Origin: a virus
DNA length: 64,000 nucleotides
IMG/VR virus record: IMGVR_UViG_3300042305_000730
Location: 1 to 64,000 of that record
Reading direction: 5' to 3' (one strand)
Shown here one piece after another: positions 16,528 to 24,740 of this stretch. The translations under genes and the position numbers were made by a program. The stretch's first letter is position 1, and every line of letters begins with the position of its first letter. The notes beneath the pieces are model-generated. The model was given only the letters and a program-made list of their open reading frames with translations, searched no databases and was not told where the DNA came from.

Positions 16528-17606
16528 AATTTCGCTATCCTCTCCATAACTTCATTCCAATCCGATCCACGAACTTCCATTGAAAATACATCTCTAACTA
16601 TTTCATAATTTACAATTGCTTCATCTTTACGCATTTGTGGGTTTATTAATTCTCCTAAATGATAAGCCCACTCTTCCTTACTATTTGCAACCCTACCAAC
16701 CCCTAACTCAGCAAGGTATTGGTATTCTGGTGCTTTAGAGGCAATGAAAGGTACGCCAGCAGCAGCATACTCTAAACCTTTAATAAAGGATTTGGCATGG
16801 TTAAAGGGAAGATCACTAAGAGGTACAATACCAATATCTATTGGGGGAAATAACTTTGGATAATTTAAGATTGGAGCCATCGGCATAGTACTGCAACGTG
16901 CCTTTGGAAGACCAAGTTGCTCATAGGCATAAGGTGCATCTGGGGTATGACCTGAATGGTGGAACTTTAAATTGTGTTTAGCAAACTGTTGGTGAATGTG
17001 GGGGCGCAGTGTTTCTAAATCCCCAGACCTCCAAGGTGTTGCACCCACCCACCCAACTACAGGTTTGTGTTTTGCCACATCCTTACGGCGGGTCCACCTA
17101 GCAATATCTATTCCATTGCGAACCAAGAACACATTGTTTCTGCGCTTTGAATAGAAATCGTATAGAAAGGGGGTAGAAGTAATTACTGCATCTGCTTCAT
17201 AAATCATTTTTATGTAATGGTCACGATTGTTTTCAGGATCACGCAGAGGGTCAGTGCTGACATACGCACGGTTATTTTCGTCTAACCCCTCAAAAAAGTC
17301 ATCAACGTCTACAACAATGGTTTGACCAAGTGCCTGGGCTTTTCGGACATGCTCTGTAATAGATTTACGCATAACCAATTTAAATACAAGGATATTCCAA
17401 CCATGTACGGCTTGGTCTTCTTTAATAATTTGACCGTAGCCATATTCTTCATGCCAGCGTGGGAAGCCCATACTGACCTTCCACCCAAACTTCTCTAACT
17501 CTTTCATAGGTAGCAAACAGCGGTACCAAGCGCAACCGTTAGGTTGTAATGGTTTTGTTCCCCAAGCCCAATCGTATGTTAAAAATGAAATTGTTTTGTT
17601 TTGCAT
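16524..17606 (-). CDS. Glycosyltransferase, GT-B (GT4-like)
   Basis: About 360 residues. The start is taken as ATG 17606 (MQNKTISFLTYDWAWG) because AGAGAG lies five bases upstream; a GTG two codons earlier has no ribosome site. The N-terminal half has VVDVDDFFEGL and VITSTPFL; the C-terminal half has KPVVGWVGATPWRSGDLE (nucleotide-binding), DIGIVPLSDLPFNHAKSFIKGLEYAAAGVPFIAS (the donor-binding E/G motif). First gene of the sugar cassette. Confidence 0.83.
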   Translation of the reverse strand: MQNKTISFLTYDWAWGTKPLQPNGCAWYRCLLPMKELEKFGWKVSMGFPRWHEEYGYGQIIKEDQAVHGWNILVFKLVMRKSITEHVRKAQALGQTIVVDVDDFFEGLDENNRAYVSTDPLRDPENNRDHYIKMIYEADAVITSTPFLYDFYSKRRNNVFLVRNGIDIARWTRRKDVAKHKPVVGWVGATPWRSGDLETLRPHIHQQFAKHNLKFHHSGHTPDAPYAYEQLGLPKARCSTMPMAPILNYPKLFPPIDIGIVPLSDLPFNHAKSFIKGLEYAAAGVPFIASKAPEYQYLAELGVGRVANSKEEWAYHLGELINPQMRKDEAIVNYEIVRDVFSMEVRGSDWNEVMERIAKL

Positions 17607-17615
17607 GCACACTCT

Positions 17616-17786
17616 CTACTCGTTGTCATCCCCTTTTGCAAAGAGTGTAGCGCAATGTACAACCAATCCAAGTATTGTTATCCAAACACCCCAAGACAGG
17701 GTGTCACCTGACAGGGTGATAAGAACCATCCCCGTTCCTGCCAGAGTCCAGGTCAAGCCATGGATTTCAGATAAAAGTTTCTTCAC
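17616..17786 (-). CDS. Small two-helix membrane protein (56 aa, GTG start)
   Basis: Product KKLLSEIHGLTWTLAGTG followed by two hydrophobic stretches (about 11-25 and 30-50) and a short acidic tail GDDNE. AAGGAG stands four bases before the GTG. Its stop overlaps the ribosome site of the glycosyltransferase gene. It could anchor the glycosylation complex, or be a holin-like or immunity peptide; nothing decides. Confidence 0.6.
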   Translation of the reverse strand: MKKLLSEIHGLTWTLAGTGMVLITLSGDTLSWGVWITILGLVVHCATLFAKGDDNE

Positions 17787-17883
17787 AATGCTCCTTAACG
17801 ATTTGCCCTATATAGGGGTACCTCTACCTACCTACGGCTTGTCTACGGGGCTCCTAGAGGGCTCTACGTGGATTGTGGTGATG
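17787..17883 (-). promoter_or_regulatory. Intergenic region with palindrome, possible promoter of sugar cassette
   Basis: A 97-base gap between the surface-protein gene and the sugar cassette. It contains CCCTATATAGGG (17806-17817), a perfect 12-base palindrome, and a CTAG-centred inverted repeat (AGAGCCCTCTAGGAGCCCC, minus strand). The palindrome could be an operator overlapping a -10 element. Inference only. Confidence 0.35.
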
Positions 17884-19791
17884 TTATGTACGCCTAGATA
17901 TGACTGGTGCGGGTAGTATAAATGATACCGTAGTTATGGCGATGATAACTCTTCGCTCACTGACAGGTATCCCTGATCCAATTGCGGTATAGGTGTCAAA
18001 AACACCCTCGTAGATATTTAATTCTTCCTCAAAAGATTCCTTAACGGGTTCTGGGGCATCTTGCACAGCGTCAACAATGGCAAGACCATCTTCTGGAGTT
18101 ACCGCTGAAGCCACAATTGCGTCAAAGACTTCAGTTGCTTGCTCTCCTGAAACGCTTTCTAGCACTTTGGCGCTCGTCGCCAGTTCGGTGGCTTGCCCTT
18201 CACTTACTCCACCTTCTTGGGAAATGACCAAATCCACTACTTGAGCAACCTGATCGTTTGTAATGGTGGCGTTTTCAAGAACATTAACCACTTGAGCAAA
18301 CTTGTTGTCAGAAATTTCAGGTGTCAAGATAGCGCTAACGGTTTGTGTCAAAACCTCATCAGACACCTTTTCATCAAAGATAGCGTTAATAACAGTACTG
18401 AACTCTCTATCGTCAAGTGGGCTATTAAGAATCTCTTCAACAAGGGCAACAGTTGCCTCATCGGATAGGTCGCCGTCAAAGGCAGCAGTAAAGACCGCTT
18501 CTAGTTCTGCGAAAGAAAGACCAGAATCCAGGAGGTTCTCAACGATTGCTCCCATTTCTTCTACGCTTGCTTCTGCGCTAAAGACGGTATCCATCACAAT
18601 TGTAAGTTCTTCGCCTGAAAGTTCAGAACTCAACAAACTGACAAGGACTTCAGAAACTTGCTCGGTATCAGATGTATCAGCAAGCACAGCATCCATTACG
18701 GTGGCAAACTCCTCCGTTGAAAGGTCGGTGCTTAAAAGGTCATCAAGTGCAGCCGTAATCTCTTCTATTGAAGCGTCAGGCGTAAAGGTATTTTCAAGGA
18801 TGCTATCTAGTTCTGTTTCTAAAATAATGGTATCTACAACTGGTTCAATGGTTTCTAGGTCAACAGACGGTAGCGTATCGGATGGAGAAACGGTAGTGTT
18901 CTCTGTTATCGGATCAGGTAACACCTCTTCAGGAAGGTCAGGAAATGTCTCTTCAGGCTCTATTTCAATTGGTTCTGTCTCTACTGGAATGGGTTCCGTA
19001 TATGGTGGTATTACTACTGGTGTGGGTTCAGGCTGAACCTCTACAGGTGGTTGGACTGTTGGTGGTATTTCGGGTTCTGTGGTGGTTGTGGATTCAGGCA
19101 CCGACGAGGTGGTCGTAGATGTTGTCGTTGTTGACTGTTCTGGCATGGTCGTTGTTGATTGGGGCAATGTTGTTTGGGGTACGGAAGAAGTAGTTGTAGT
19201 TGTAGTTGTAGTAGTCGTAGAAGTGGTGGTTGTAGTAGAGGTAGTAGAGGTAGTAGAAGATGTAGTAGTCGTATCAGGAATTGTGGTAGTCGTAGAAGAT
19301 GTAGTTGTAGTTTCAGCAAGACCATTCCATAAAGATAAACTACTAATTGTAAGATGACCAGGTTGACAACATGTGTCTATGGAGTATTGGCGGAATGTGA
19401 AAACGTCACCTGCTTGAACGGGGACAGACATAGTTCCTGACGAGTTGTTGTTTTGTGTAATCAACGTGTAACTACCATTGATGCCATATTGTGGTGGGTC
19501 ATAAACCCAACCATCATTGGTTTGGTATGCCCAATTAAAATCAATTATGCCTACATTGGCAGGGATTGTAGTTTCAATCTTGACCCAGTTCGGACCACTA
19601 CAACCATTTGAGTCAGGGCCGTGCAAGATGATGCTGTTGTTTACAACTTCAACTGAGCCTCCACAATCCCGTGACTGGCTGTATGTCCACTCACCAAGCA
19701 TGTCGGCTTTAGCAGATGAGTTAAAAGGAGCGATCCAAGCAAGAATCGCTACAGGAAGATATATCCAAAACCCTTTACGAAGTTTAAGCAC
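17884..19791 (-). CDS. Predicted exported surface protein with Thr-rich stalk and helical repeats
   Basis: A 635-residue protein with a signal peptide (KLRKG, hydrophobic core, SSAKA cleavage near residue 29). Residues 30-160 form a beta-rich globular domain with Cys pairs (DCGGS, NGCSG, DTCCQPG). Residues about 165-245 are a Thr/Ser stalk, then a Pro/Glu-rich section. From about 320 to 600 there are repeated 22-27-residue helical units of the form 'LSxEExxxVxDxVLxxxxS'. A hydrophobic segment near the C-terminus (VIIAITTVSFILPAPV) could anchor it. GTG start five bases after TATAAT. Likely displayed on the infected cell; function unknown. Confidence 0.7.
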   Translation of the reverse strand: MLKLRKGFWIYLPVAILAWIAPFNSSAKADMLGEWTYSQSRDCGGSVEVVNNSIILHGPDSNGCSGPNWVKIETTIPANVGIIDFNWAYQTNDGWVYDPPQYGINGSYTLITQNNNSSGTMSVPVQAGDVFTFRQYSIDTCCQPGHLTISSLSLWNGLAETTTTSSTTTTIPDTTTTSSTTSTTSTTTTTSTTTTTTTTTTSSVPQTTLPQSTTTMPEQSTTTTSTTTSSVPESTTTTEPEIPPTVQPPVEVQPEPTPVVIPPYTEPIPVETEPIEIEPEETFPDLPEEVLPDPITENTTVSPSDTLPSVDLETIEPVVDTIILETELDSILENTFTPDASIEEITAALDDLLSTDLSTEEFATVMDAVLADTSDTEQVSEVLVSLLSSELSGEELTIVMDTVFSAEASVEEMGAIVENLLDSGLSFAELEAVFTAAFDGDLSDEATVALVEEILNSPLDDREFSTVINAIFDEKVSDEVLTQTVSAILTPEISDNKFAQVVNVLENATITNDQVAQVVDLVISQEGGVSEGQATELATSAKVLESVSGEQATEVFDAIVASAVTPEDGLAIVDAVQDAPEPVKESFEEELNIYEGVFDTYTAIGSGIPVSERRVIIAITTVSFILPAPVISRRT

Positions 19792-19796
19792 AGACC

Positions 19797-19802
19797 ATTA
19801 TA
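19797..19802 (-). promoter_or_regulatory. -10 box of putative leaderless promoter (surface protein)
   Basis: TATAAT on the minus strand, five bases (GGTCT) before the GTG start at 19791. It lies in the gap after the Cys-rich small gene, giving the surface protein its own transcript. Confidence 0.55.
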
Positions 19803-19815
19803 GTCTCTTATTCTT

Positions 19816-20043
19816 TTACCATTTTTTTAATGGACAAACAGCGTGTTTTAGTTTTACTTTTGCTGCCATAAAACAGCCACACTCCTTACACTGCTTAGTC
19901 ACTTTTAAAAAACTAGGACATTCTAAACAAATAGCATACCTATCAGTGGCTTCTTGTTCATCTGCCCGTGCCATATTTGGGTTTACTAAATCCCAAGGAC
20001 GAGTGTCACCTAACTTCTTTTTGTATTCTTGCCATGCGTTCAC
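19816..20043 (-). CDS. Small Cys-rich zinc-binding-type protein
   Basis: A 75-residue protein with CLEC, CKECGC and a final C in HAVCPLKKW. The pattern CxxC...CxxCGCFMxxKxxLxxAxCP is a recurrent small phage family also seen in myoviruses; a zinc-binding fold is likely. GTG start overlaps the preceding stop by four bases (GTGA). No biochemical role is known to me. Confidence 0.7.
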   Translation of the reverse strand: MNAWQEYKKKLGDTRPWDLVNPNMARADEQEATDRYAICLECPSFLKVTKQCKECGCFMAAKVKLKHAVCPLKKW

Positions 20044-20297
20044 AAGGACTCCGATGGTTGCTGAAAGCCAGAGCCATCATGCGTCCAACCAAGAGTCACA
20101 GTATTAACCTCTTCTTGCGACATCTCTATAATTTTTGGGTCTGAACGCAATCCAGCAACTAAGGGTATGTGTATATTTCCGCCCACAGAAAAATGACCTG
20201 TAAAGTCTCCATCAACAATCACTCCAAAATGGACCATATTTAGCATTGCTTGTTGTATTACTGGGTTAACCGACATATCTTGTTCAAGTTCATTCAT
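20040..20297 (-). CDS. Small hypothetical protein of a recurrent phage type
   Basis: An 85-residue product with FGVIVDGDFTGHFSVGG...LVAGLRSDPKIIEMSQ. A short beta-domain with 'VIDGDV...ALxSDPKII' recurs in tail-adjacent genes of many aquatic phages. The gene begins a unit just downstream of the fibre genes. A TAGCCT box six bases before the ATG takes the place of a ribosome site. Confidence 0.5.
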   Translation of the reverse strand: MNELEQDMSVNPVIQQAMLNMVHFGVIVDGDFTGHFSVGGNIHIPLVAGLRSDPKIIEMSQEEVNTVTLGWTHDGSGFQQPSESL

Positions 20298-20303
20298 ACC
20301 TGT

Positions 20304-20309
20304 AGGCTA
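20304..20309 (-). promoter_or_regulatory. -10 box of putative leaderless promoter
   Basis: TAGCCT on the minus strand, six bases before the ATG at 20297. Matches only the TANNNT rule, so weaker than the TATAAT/TATACT cases. Confidence 0.3.
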
Positions 20310-20870
20310 GCACCCAAAACCAGGAAATATCCAAGCATCACAAACAGTAACAACAGGACAAGCACAGTTACAAGGGTCACATGCGGCAGGTGAACAGCGA
20401 CCATTATAAGCCACACAGTTTCTGTAAGCAAGACCACCAGGGAAACACTGAGTTTCAGTTACAGGGGACGCATTACAGGATGTACACAAAGGTGCGCCAG
20501 CACATGGATCAGGAGGTGGTGGCGGTGGTGGTTCTCCTCCTCCTCCTCCTCCACCTCCACCTCCACCTGCTGCTGCAGGAGTAACACTATTAGAGGAAAC
20601 CGAAACGGTATTTATTCCGTAACCGCTGACTGTCGTCACGGTAAATGTATAGGCAGTTCCATTACTTAAACCAGTTATTACTATAGGGGATGAGGAACCA
20701 CTTGCCGTAAGCGCACTTGGGGAAGAAACTACTTGATAAGTTGCTACGCCTTTTCCGTCGTGTGCAGCAGCAGTAAAACTTATTGTTGCTTGACCATCCC
20801 CCGCAGTTGCCGATATAGAAGTTGGTGCGTCTACAAACTTTCCGCTAGATGCGGTATTTCCATAAATCAC
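20307..20870 (-). CDS. FN3-domain protein with poly-Gly, poly-Pro and Cys-rich tail
   Basis: A 187-residue protein. Residues 15-98 are a fibronectin type III domain (ATISFTAAAHDGKGVATYQV, then ITGLSNGTAYTFTVTTVS). Then come 11 Gly in a row, seven Pro, and a C-terminal tail with about 15 Cys in 65 residues (APLCTSC, DPCNCACP). Such a dense Cys tail could form a disulfide knot on the virion exterior. It ends the fibre module. It overlaps the upstream gene by four bases. Confidence 0.68.
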   Translation of the reverse strand: MIYGNTASSGKFVDAPTSISATAGDGQATISFTAAAHDGKGVATYQVVSSPSALTASGSSSPIVITGLSNGTAYTFTVTTVSGYGINTVSVSSNSVTPAAAGGGGGGGGGGGEPPPPPPPDPCAGAPLCTSCNASPVTETQCFPGGLAYRNCVAYNGRCSPAACDPCNCACPVVTVCDAWIFPGFGC

Positions 20871-21529
20871 GAAGCGCTCAAATCACCAATCAAATACCAA
20901 GTGTCTGCTGTGGTGGTTTTAATTAGAGTTGCAGATGAGTACCTAGCACGTAGGTATACTCCTGGCGTTGCCAGAAGTGTAGTACCTGAAACAGTAATTT
21001 GTGTTTTTCCTGTTCCTGCTTGAATAATTGTAATCTGTGAACCAGGACTTAAAGTTAATTCATTAGAGACACGCACAACATTAGCGCTGCTAGAAGTCAT
21101 TTCAATTATTTTGTTTTTATCACTATTATCTACAATGTGTAAGGAAGTAGAGTTAGTGACAATAGGTGAGTCCATATTGCTAGCGACAATTGCCCAAGAG
21201 TTGGCTTCTCGCTTAATCAACTTCATTGAATCCCATTGACCAGTAAGTAAGGTTTGACCACTAACCCCATTAAGGGTTACACCACCAGCAGTAGTTACCG
21301 ATACAGTTCCAACCCCCGTTTGTAGTAGTTCAATAGTGTCACCAATATAGAATGAGGCAGTTGAGTCGGAAGGAATGGTTACTGTAATTGGGTTTATATT
21401 ATTTAACTCTACTATTTTAGATCTATCTTCCAGCACTAATGTGTAAGTCGTATTAGTTTGTGTGTTGATAGGTGTGAATGTGCCAATTAACCCTCTTGTT
21501 GCACTATTCTCAGATAGACGAGAAATCAC
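20867..21529 (-). CDS. Predicted tail-fibre/surface protein
   Basis: A 220-residue beta-rich protein with two repeats of the type 'Y-LVxxDxSKIVELNN...ITVTIPSDS..SFxIGDTIELLQTGxGTVSV' (first about 28-110, second about 125-215). This repeat is a common phage virion-surface module thought to trimerise. Part of the overlapping fibre operon. Confidence 0.6.
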   Translation of the reverse strand: MISRLSENSATRGLIGTFTPINTQTNTTYTLVLEDRSKIVELNNINPITVTIPSDSTASFYIGDTIELLQTGVGTVSVTTAGGVTLNGVSGQTLLTGQWDSMKLIKREANSWAIVASNMDSPIVTNSTSLHIVDNSDKNKIIEMTSSSANVVRVSNELTLSPGSQITIIQAGTGKTQITVSGTTLLATPGVYLRARYSSATLIKTTTADTWYLIGDLSAS

Positions 21530-21855
21530 GATATTTCTGCTCCAAACATTGAAAAGGACAAGTTTGCGCTAGAAGCATAAACAGTCACAACATCGGTAGC
21601 AGCCAAGGTAATACCTAGACTAAGGGTAACGGTGTCTTTAGCCATAATAACAGCATCAAAAATTATGTAGTGTAGGTTAGCCAACGTTGTTCCAGCGGGG
21701 CGAACGGCAACACGGTAAGTTGCTGATGCAGTGCCACGATTGCAGATAGACAGAGTTGAAGAAACAATTGACTTTCCTGCACCTACGGTCAAGATGTCTG
21801 TATTAGTGGTGGCTGATGGTGCGGACTGGGCTAAAACTTTATATGCTTGGGCCAC
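21526..21855 (-). CDS. Small virion-type beta protein
   Basis: A 109-residue product (GTG start, AAGGAG seven bases upstream). Pattern 'ILTVGAGKSIVSSTLSICNRGTASATYRVAV' and later 'DVVTVYASSANLSFSMFGAEI' matches small jelly-roll-like structural proteins found among fibre genes. Shares its design with the product of 30869-31228. Likely on the virion. Confidence 0.6.
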   Translation of the reverse strand: MAQAYKVLAQSAPSATTNTDILTVGAGKSIVSSTLSICNRGTASATYRVAVRPAGTTLANLHYIIFDAVIMAKDTVTLSLGITLAATDVVTVYASSANLSFSMFGAEIS

Positions 21856-21937
21856 GGGCTCTCCTTAAGGATTGTAATGCCCCATTTTACCCTAAATGGA
21901 AGGTAGGGATTAGTTATTCTCTGTGAAGAGTGCCATG

Positions 21938-22837
21938 TTATGAAATCCTATACCGAACGATAACGATACCACCAGCGCCATTGCCAGCGTAAAACACATT
22001 ATAAACTCCTTGTGCACCGTCACCACCTTCGCCTGGAGCAACGCCATGTCTCGCTTGTTGTCCAGTGTTTCTTCCAAGACCACCATAGCCACCAATAGCG
22101 TAAGTAGCAGAAGTTCCAGTTGAGTAGGTAGAAGCAAGTCCAGCACCGCCACCACCTCCGCCGTAGCCGCCATCACCGCCGCCACCTGCACCTGACTTAC
22201 CACCGCCACCACCGCCCGAACGATAACCTTGACCAGAGTTCGGACCTGCATTACCTCCTGCGTTACCTTCACCAGAAGTGCCTGCACCTCCCTCTCTTGG
22301 GGTATCGGCACCACCATATTCTGAACCGCCACCACCGCCAGAACCACCGCCAGCGCCAGCAGGGGGGTTTCCACCACCAACACCACCTCTACCACCACCA
22401 GAGCAACTTGAAAAAGAGCCAAACGAACTTCCAGTGCCGCTTGCACCAGCACCACCTCCACCGCCCACCGTGATGGTATGGGTGCCAGCAGTTACTGCAA
22501 GTGCAGTTGCTGTACGCATACCGCCCGCACCACCACCTCCACCTCCGTTGCCACCATTGCCACCTCCACCACCAGCAACTACAACATAGTCAACAGTTGG
22601 GTAGTTGCCAAGATCTGAAATAACAAAACTTCCTGATCCTGTAAATGTGTGTGCCTTATATAAAATGCCACTTTCAACATAAGTGTTTATAGTTCCGCCA
22701 GTAGCGACCATAAAAGATTCACCACCACCAGCCCAATAAGAAGCAACTTGTCCCGTAGAGCCACGAGTTAATCGGGGGTTGAGAAAGCCAGCGCCAATAG
22801 AGCGTCCACCGCTCATTGAGTTGTTAATAAGGCCCAT
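21938..22837 (-). CDS. Glycine-rich fibre/adhesin-type protein 1
   Basis: About 299 residues. The start is set at 22837 (MGLINNSMSGGRSIGAG) because the upstream extension would overlap the preceding gene. After an N-terminal segment with LNPRLTRGSTGQVASYWAGGG comes VDYVVVAGGGGGNGG, then about 170 residues dominated by Gly-Gly runs, ending GIVIVRYRIS. Such arrays in T-even-like adhesins fold as packed polyglycine type II helices that present specificity loops. Host-receptor binding is inferred. Confidence 0.68.
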   Translation of the reverse strand: MGLINNSMSGGRSIGAGFLNPRLTRGSTGQVASYWAGGGESFMVATGGTINTYVESGILYKAHTFTGSGSFVISDLGNYPTVDYVVVAGGGGGNGGNGGGGGGAGGMRTATALAVTAGTHTITVGGGGGAGASGTGSSFGSFSSCSGGGRGGVGGGNPPAGAGGGSGGGGGSEYGGADTPREGGAGTSGEGNAGGNAGPNSGQGYRSGGGGGGKSGAGGGGDGGYGGGGGGAGLASTYSTGTSATYAIGGYGGLGRNTGQQARHGVAPGEGGDGAQGVYNVFYAGNGAGGIVIVRYRIS

Positions 22838-22848
22838 ATAGTTAGAGC

Positions 22849-23208
22849 CTACGCTATTACGTTGACATACCCGTGAATGACAATTGCGGTACCAGTTGCA
22901 GCCCAAGCACGAACAATAAGGGGTGTTGCATTACCTTTAATCAGGAGTCCAGGGGCAATTAAGTAGAGACCATTTTCGGCTTTTACGGTGTATTCAATGT
23001 CGTCAGTTCCAGCAGTTGTTCCACCCCACTGGATGGTGAGTTTACGATCTGTTGTGTCGTAGTTCTGTGCATACAACCAAACTTCATGCAGTGTTGCTGC
23101 GGTTGCCGAACCAGTATGTATTGTTGTTCCTGGACTAGAGGTAGCGGCAACAAGAATACCCCTACCGTCAGTTGATCCACTGAGAATTGTTTTGCTAAAT
23201 GTTGCCAT
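22849..23208 (-). CDS. Small virion-type beta protein
   Basis: A 119-residue product with 'TTIHTGSATAATLHEVWLYAQNYDTTDRKLTIQWGGT' and 'DIEYTV...LIAPGLLIKGNATPLIVRAWA'. This beta-sandwich type is frequent in tail-fibre regions of aquatic phages. AGGAG before the ATG; it ends 11 bases before adhesin 1, so these two may be a pair. Confidence 0.6.
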   Translation of the reverse strand: MATFSKTILSGSTDGRGILVAATSSPGTTIHTGSATAATLHEVWLYAQNYDTTDRKLTIQWGGTTAGTDDIEYTVKAENGLYLIAPGLLIKGNATPLIVRAWAATGTAIVIHGYVNVIA

Positions 23209-23216
23209 AAGTTCTC

Positions 23217-23741
23217 CTAATTAAATATTCTGTTGTTTAAAACTACTTGGTCATCTTCCCAGCCAGTAATTTTTGTTGTTGCAATAGCCGCCGAAGCATT
23301 AATATCTGCGTCCACAATCGTACCATCAGCCAACATGGTGGATGTGATAGTGCCAGATGGAGCGCTGAAGGTGCCCGTAAATGAAGCATTGTTGGTAGGG
23401 GCTTTTGCGTTGACCTGAGTTTGAAGGGCCGAAGTTACGCCATCAAGGTAACTAATCTCTGTAGCAGAGACATCACCGATAGACGTGGTAGATGGGAGCA
23501 CTACAGTTCCTGTGAAGGTTGGGGCGGCAGTTGTCGCCAAGCCAGTGACCACACCCGTATTGCCGTTTACCGAGGTAACGCCACCCTGGTAGGCAAGGCT
23601 GTTCCATGCGGTAGAGCCATTACCAAGTTTAAGTTTTCCTGTGTCGGTTTCGCCACCCAGTTCACCAGAGGCAAGAGTCGGGTTAGCCGCAGTCCAAGCC
23701 GCCGCCGTGTCCCTACGAATCAATATTCGTCTAGTTGTCAT
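23217..23741 (-). CDS. Fibre protein with Mtd-N-like N-terminus, copy 1
   Basis: A 174-residue protein. The N-terminus RRILIRRDTAAAWTAANP, then ASGELGGETDTGKLKLGNG, matches the N-terminal domain of major-tropism-determinant-like fibres. It continues with collagen-like or coiled-coil spacer sequence (SVNGNTGVVTG; ATEISYLDGVTSALQTQVNAK), which forms trimeric shafts. It is paralogous to 24741-25178. GGAGATAACC precedes the ATG. Confidence 0.7.
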   Translation of the reverse strand: MTTRRILIRRDTAAAWTAANPTLASGELGGETDTGKLKLGNGSTAWNSLAYQGGVTSVNGNTGVVTGLATTAAPTFTGTVVLPSTTSIGDVSATEISYLDGVTSALQTQVNAKAPTNNASFTGTFSAPSGTITSTMLADGTIVDADINASAAIATTKITGWEDDQVVLNNRIFN

Positions 23742-23818
23742 TGGTTATCTCCAAATGGGCTTTACAACCATAATACTATCATTGCTGGTTTGAATGGGTA
23801 TACCAGTTTACTAGCATT

Positions 23819-24721
23819 TTAGAAAGTGATGCTACCTGAACTTAAAAATTGATAAATACGGAATCCACCAGCAAGTATCACGGTTGGAGAACCTGTTGTC
23901 GCAACGGCCTCAGTAAACGAATCTGGATAGCGAATAACAACAACACCTGAGCCACCTGAACCTGCGGAGTGGTAGACACCACCTCCGAAACCAGCACCTC
24001 CTCCACCTCCGCCTCTATTTACTGATCCATTACCGCCATTTGAGTTGTTACCACCACTACCTCCAACGCTAGAACCACCAGTTCCACTTAGTCCAGCACC
24101 ACCACCACCAGCATAAAATAAAGATGTACCAGTAATAGACGAAGAGGCACCAGTTCCTCCGTTTACTCCAGAACCCGCAGACCCCTTACCGCCACCACCG
24201 CCTGCGTTTGCAGCACTTTGTTGTGCAGCACCAGCATTGCCCTGCCCAGCAATGCCAGTTCCTGGTGGATCTACATATTGGTTTTGGTTTGCTCCACCAC
24301 CACCCGATCCACCGTTGCCAGCGTTATATCTCTGACCTCCACCAATACCAGCACCACGTCCACCACCCGTAGCAGTAATTGTCGTAAAACCAGACCCAGT
24401 TATTGTTGAGTTTGAGCCGTTACTGCCTTCACCAGAACCACCGCCAATAGTTATTGAGTATGGAACTGCGGTGAGTACAGCGACTGTGCTTTCAATCATG
24501 CCTCCTGCGCCACCACCAGCACCAGACCAACCTTGATAGTTATCTGGACCGCCACCGCCACCGCCAGCGACAATGAGGTATTCAACTATTGACGGTGCGG
24601 TTACACCGCCGCCAGCCCAATAGATTGCGGCCTGGCTTGTGTTTCCACGGTTGCGTCGTGGGTTGAGGGAACCGCCAGAAACAGCCCTTCCACCAGAAAC
24701 AACCTTGTTTAGATCAACCAT
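23819..24721 (-). CDS. Glycine-rich fibre/adhesin-type protein 2
   Basis: A 300-residue protein with N-terminal SGGSLNPRRNRGNTSQAAIYWAGGG shared with copy 1, then IVEYLIVAGGGGGG and a long Gly-rich array ending SGVVVIRYPDSFTEAVATTGSPTVILAGGFRIYQFLSSGSITF. The closing block 'GSPTV...GGYRIYxFxxSGSITF' is shared with the copy at 30000-30869. Predicted adhesin. Confidence 0.68.
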   Translation of the reverse strand: MVDLNKVVSGGRAVSGGSLNPRRNRGNTSQAAIYWAGGGVTAPSIVEYLIVAGGGGGGPDNYQGWSGAGGGAGGMIESTVAVLTAVPYSITIGGGSGEGSNGSNSTITGSGFTTITATGGGRGAGIGGGQRYNAGNGGSGGGGANQNQYVDPPGTGIAGQGNAGAAQQSAANAGGGGGKGSAGSGVNGGTGASSSITGTSLFYAGGGGAGLSGTGGSSVGGSGGNNSNGGNGSVNRGGGGGGAGFGGGVYHSAGSGGSGVVVIRYPDSFTEAVATTGSPTVILAGGFRIYQFLSSGSITF

Positions 24722-24740
24722 GTGTACACCTTTTGATTAA

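Noticed and set aside
19079-19357. Plus-strand Val-rich open frame
   Set aside because: It is the reverse reading of the Thr-codon repeats (ACT/ACA) in the surface protein.
21910-22461. Val/Leu-rich open frame overlapping adhesin 1
   Set aside because: It is a frame-shifted reading of the Gly-rich gene; the periodic Gly codons produce long open frames in other frames and on the other strand, as also seen over the other adhesins.
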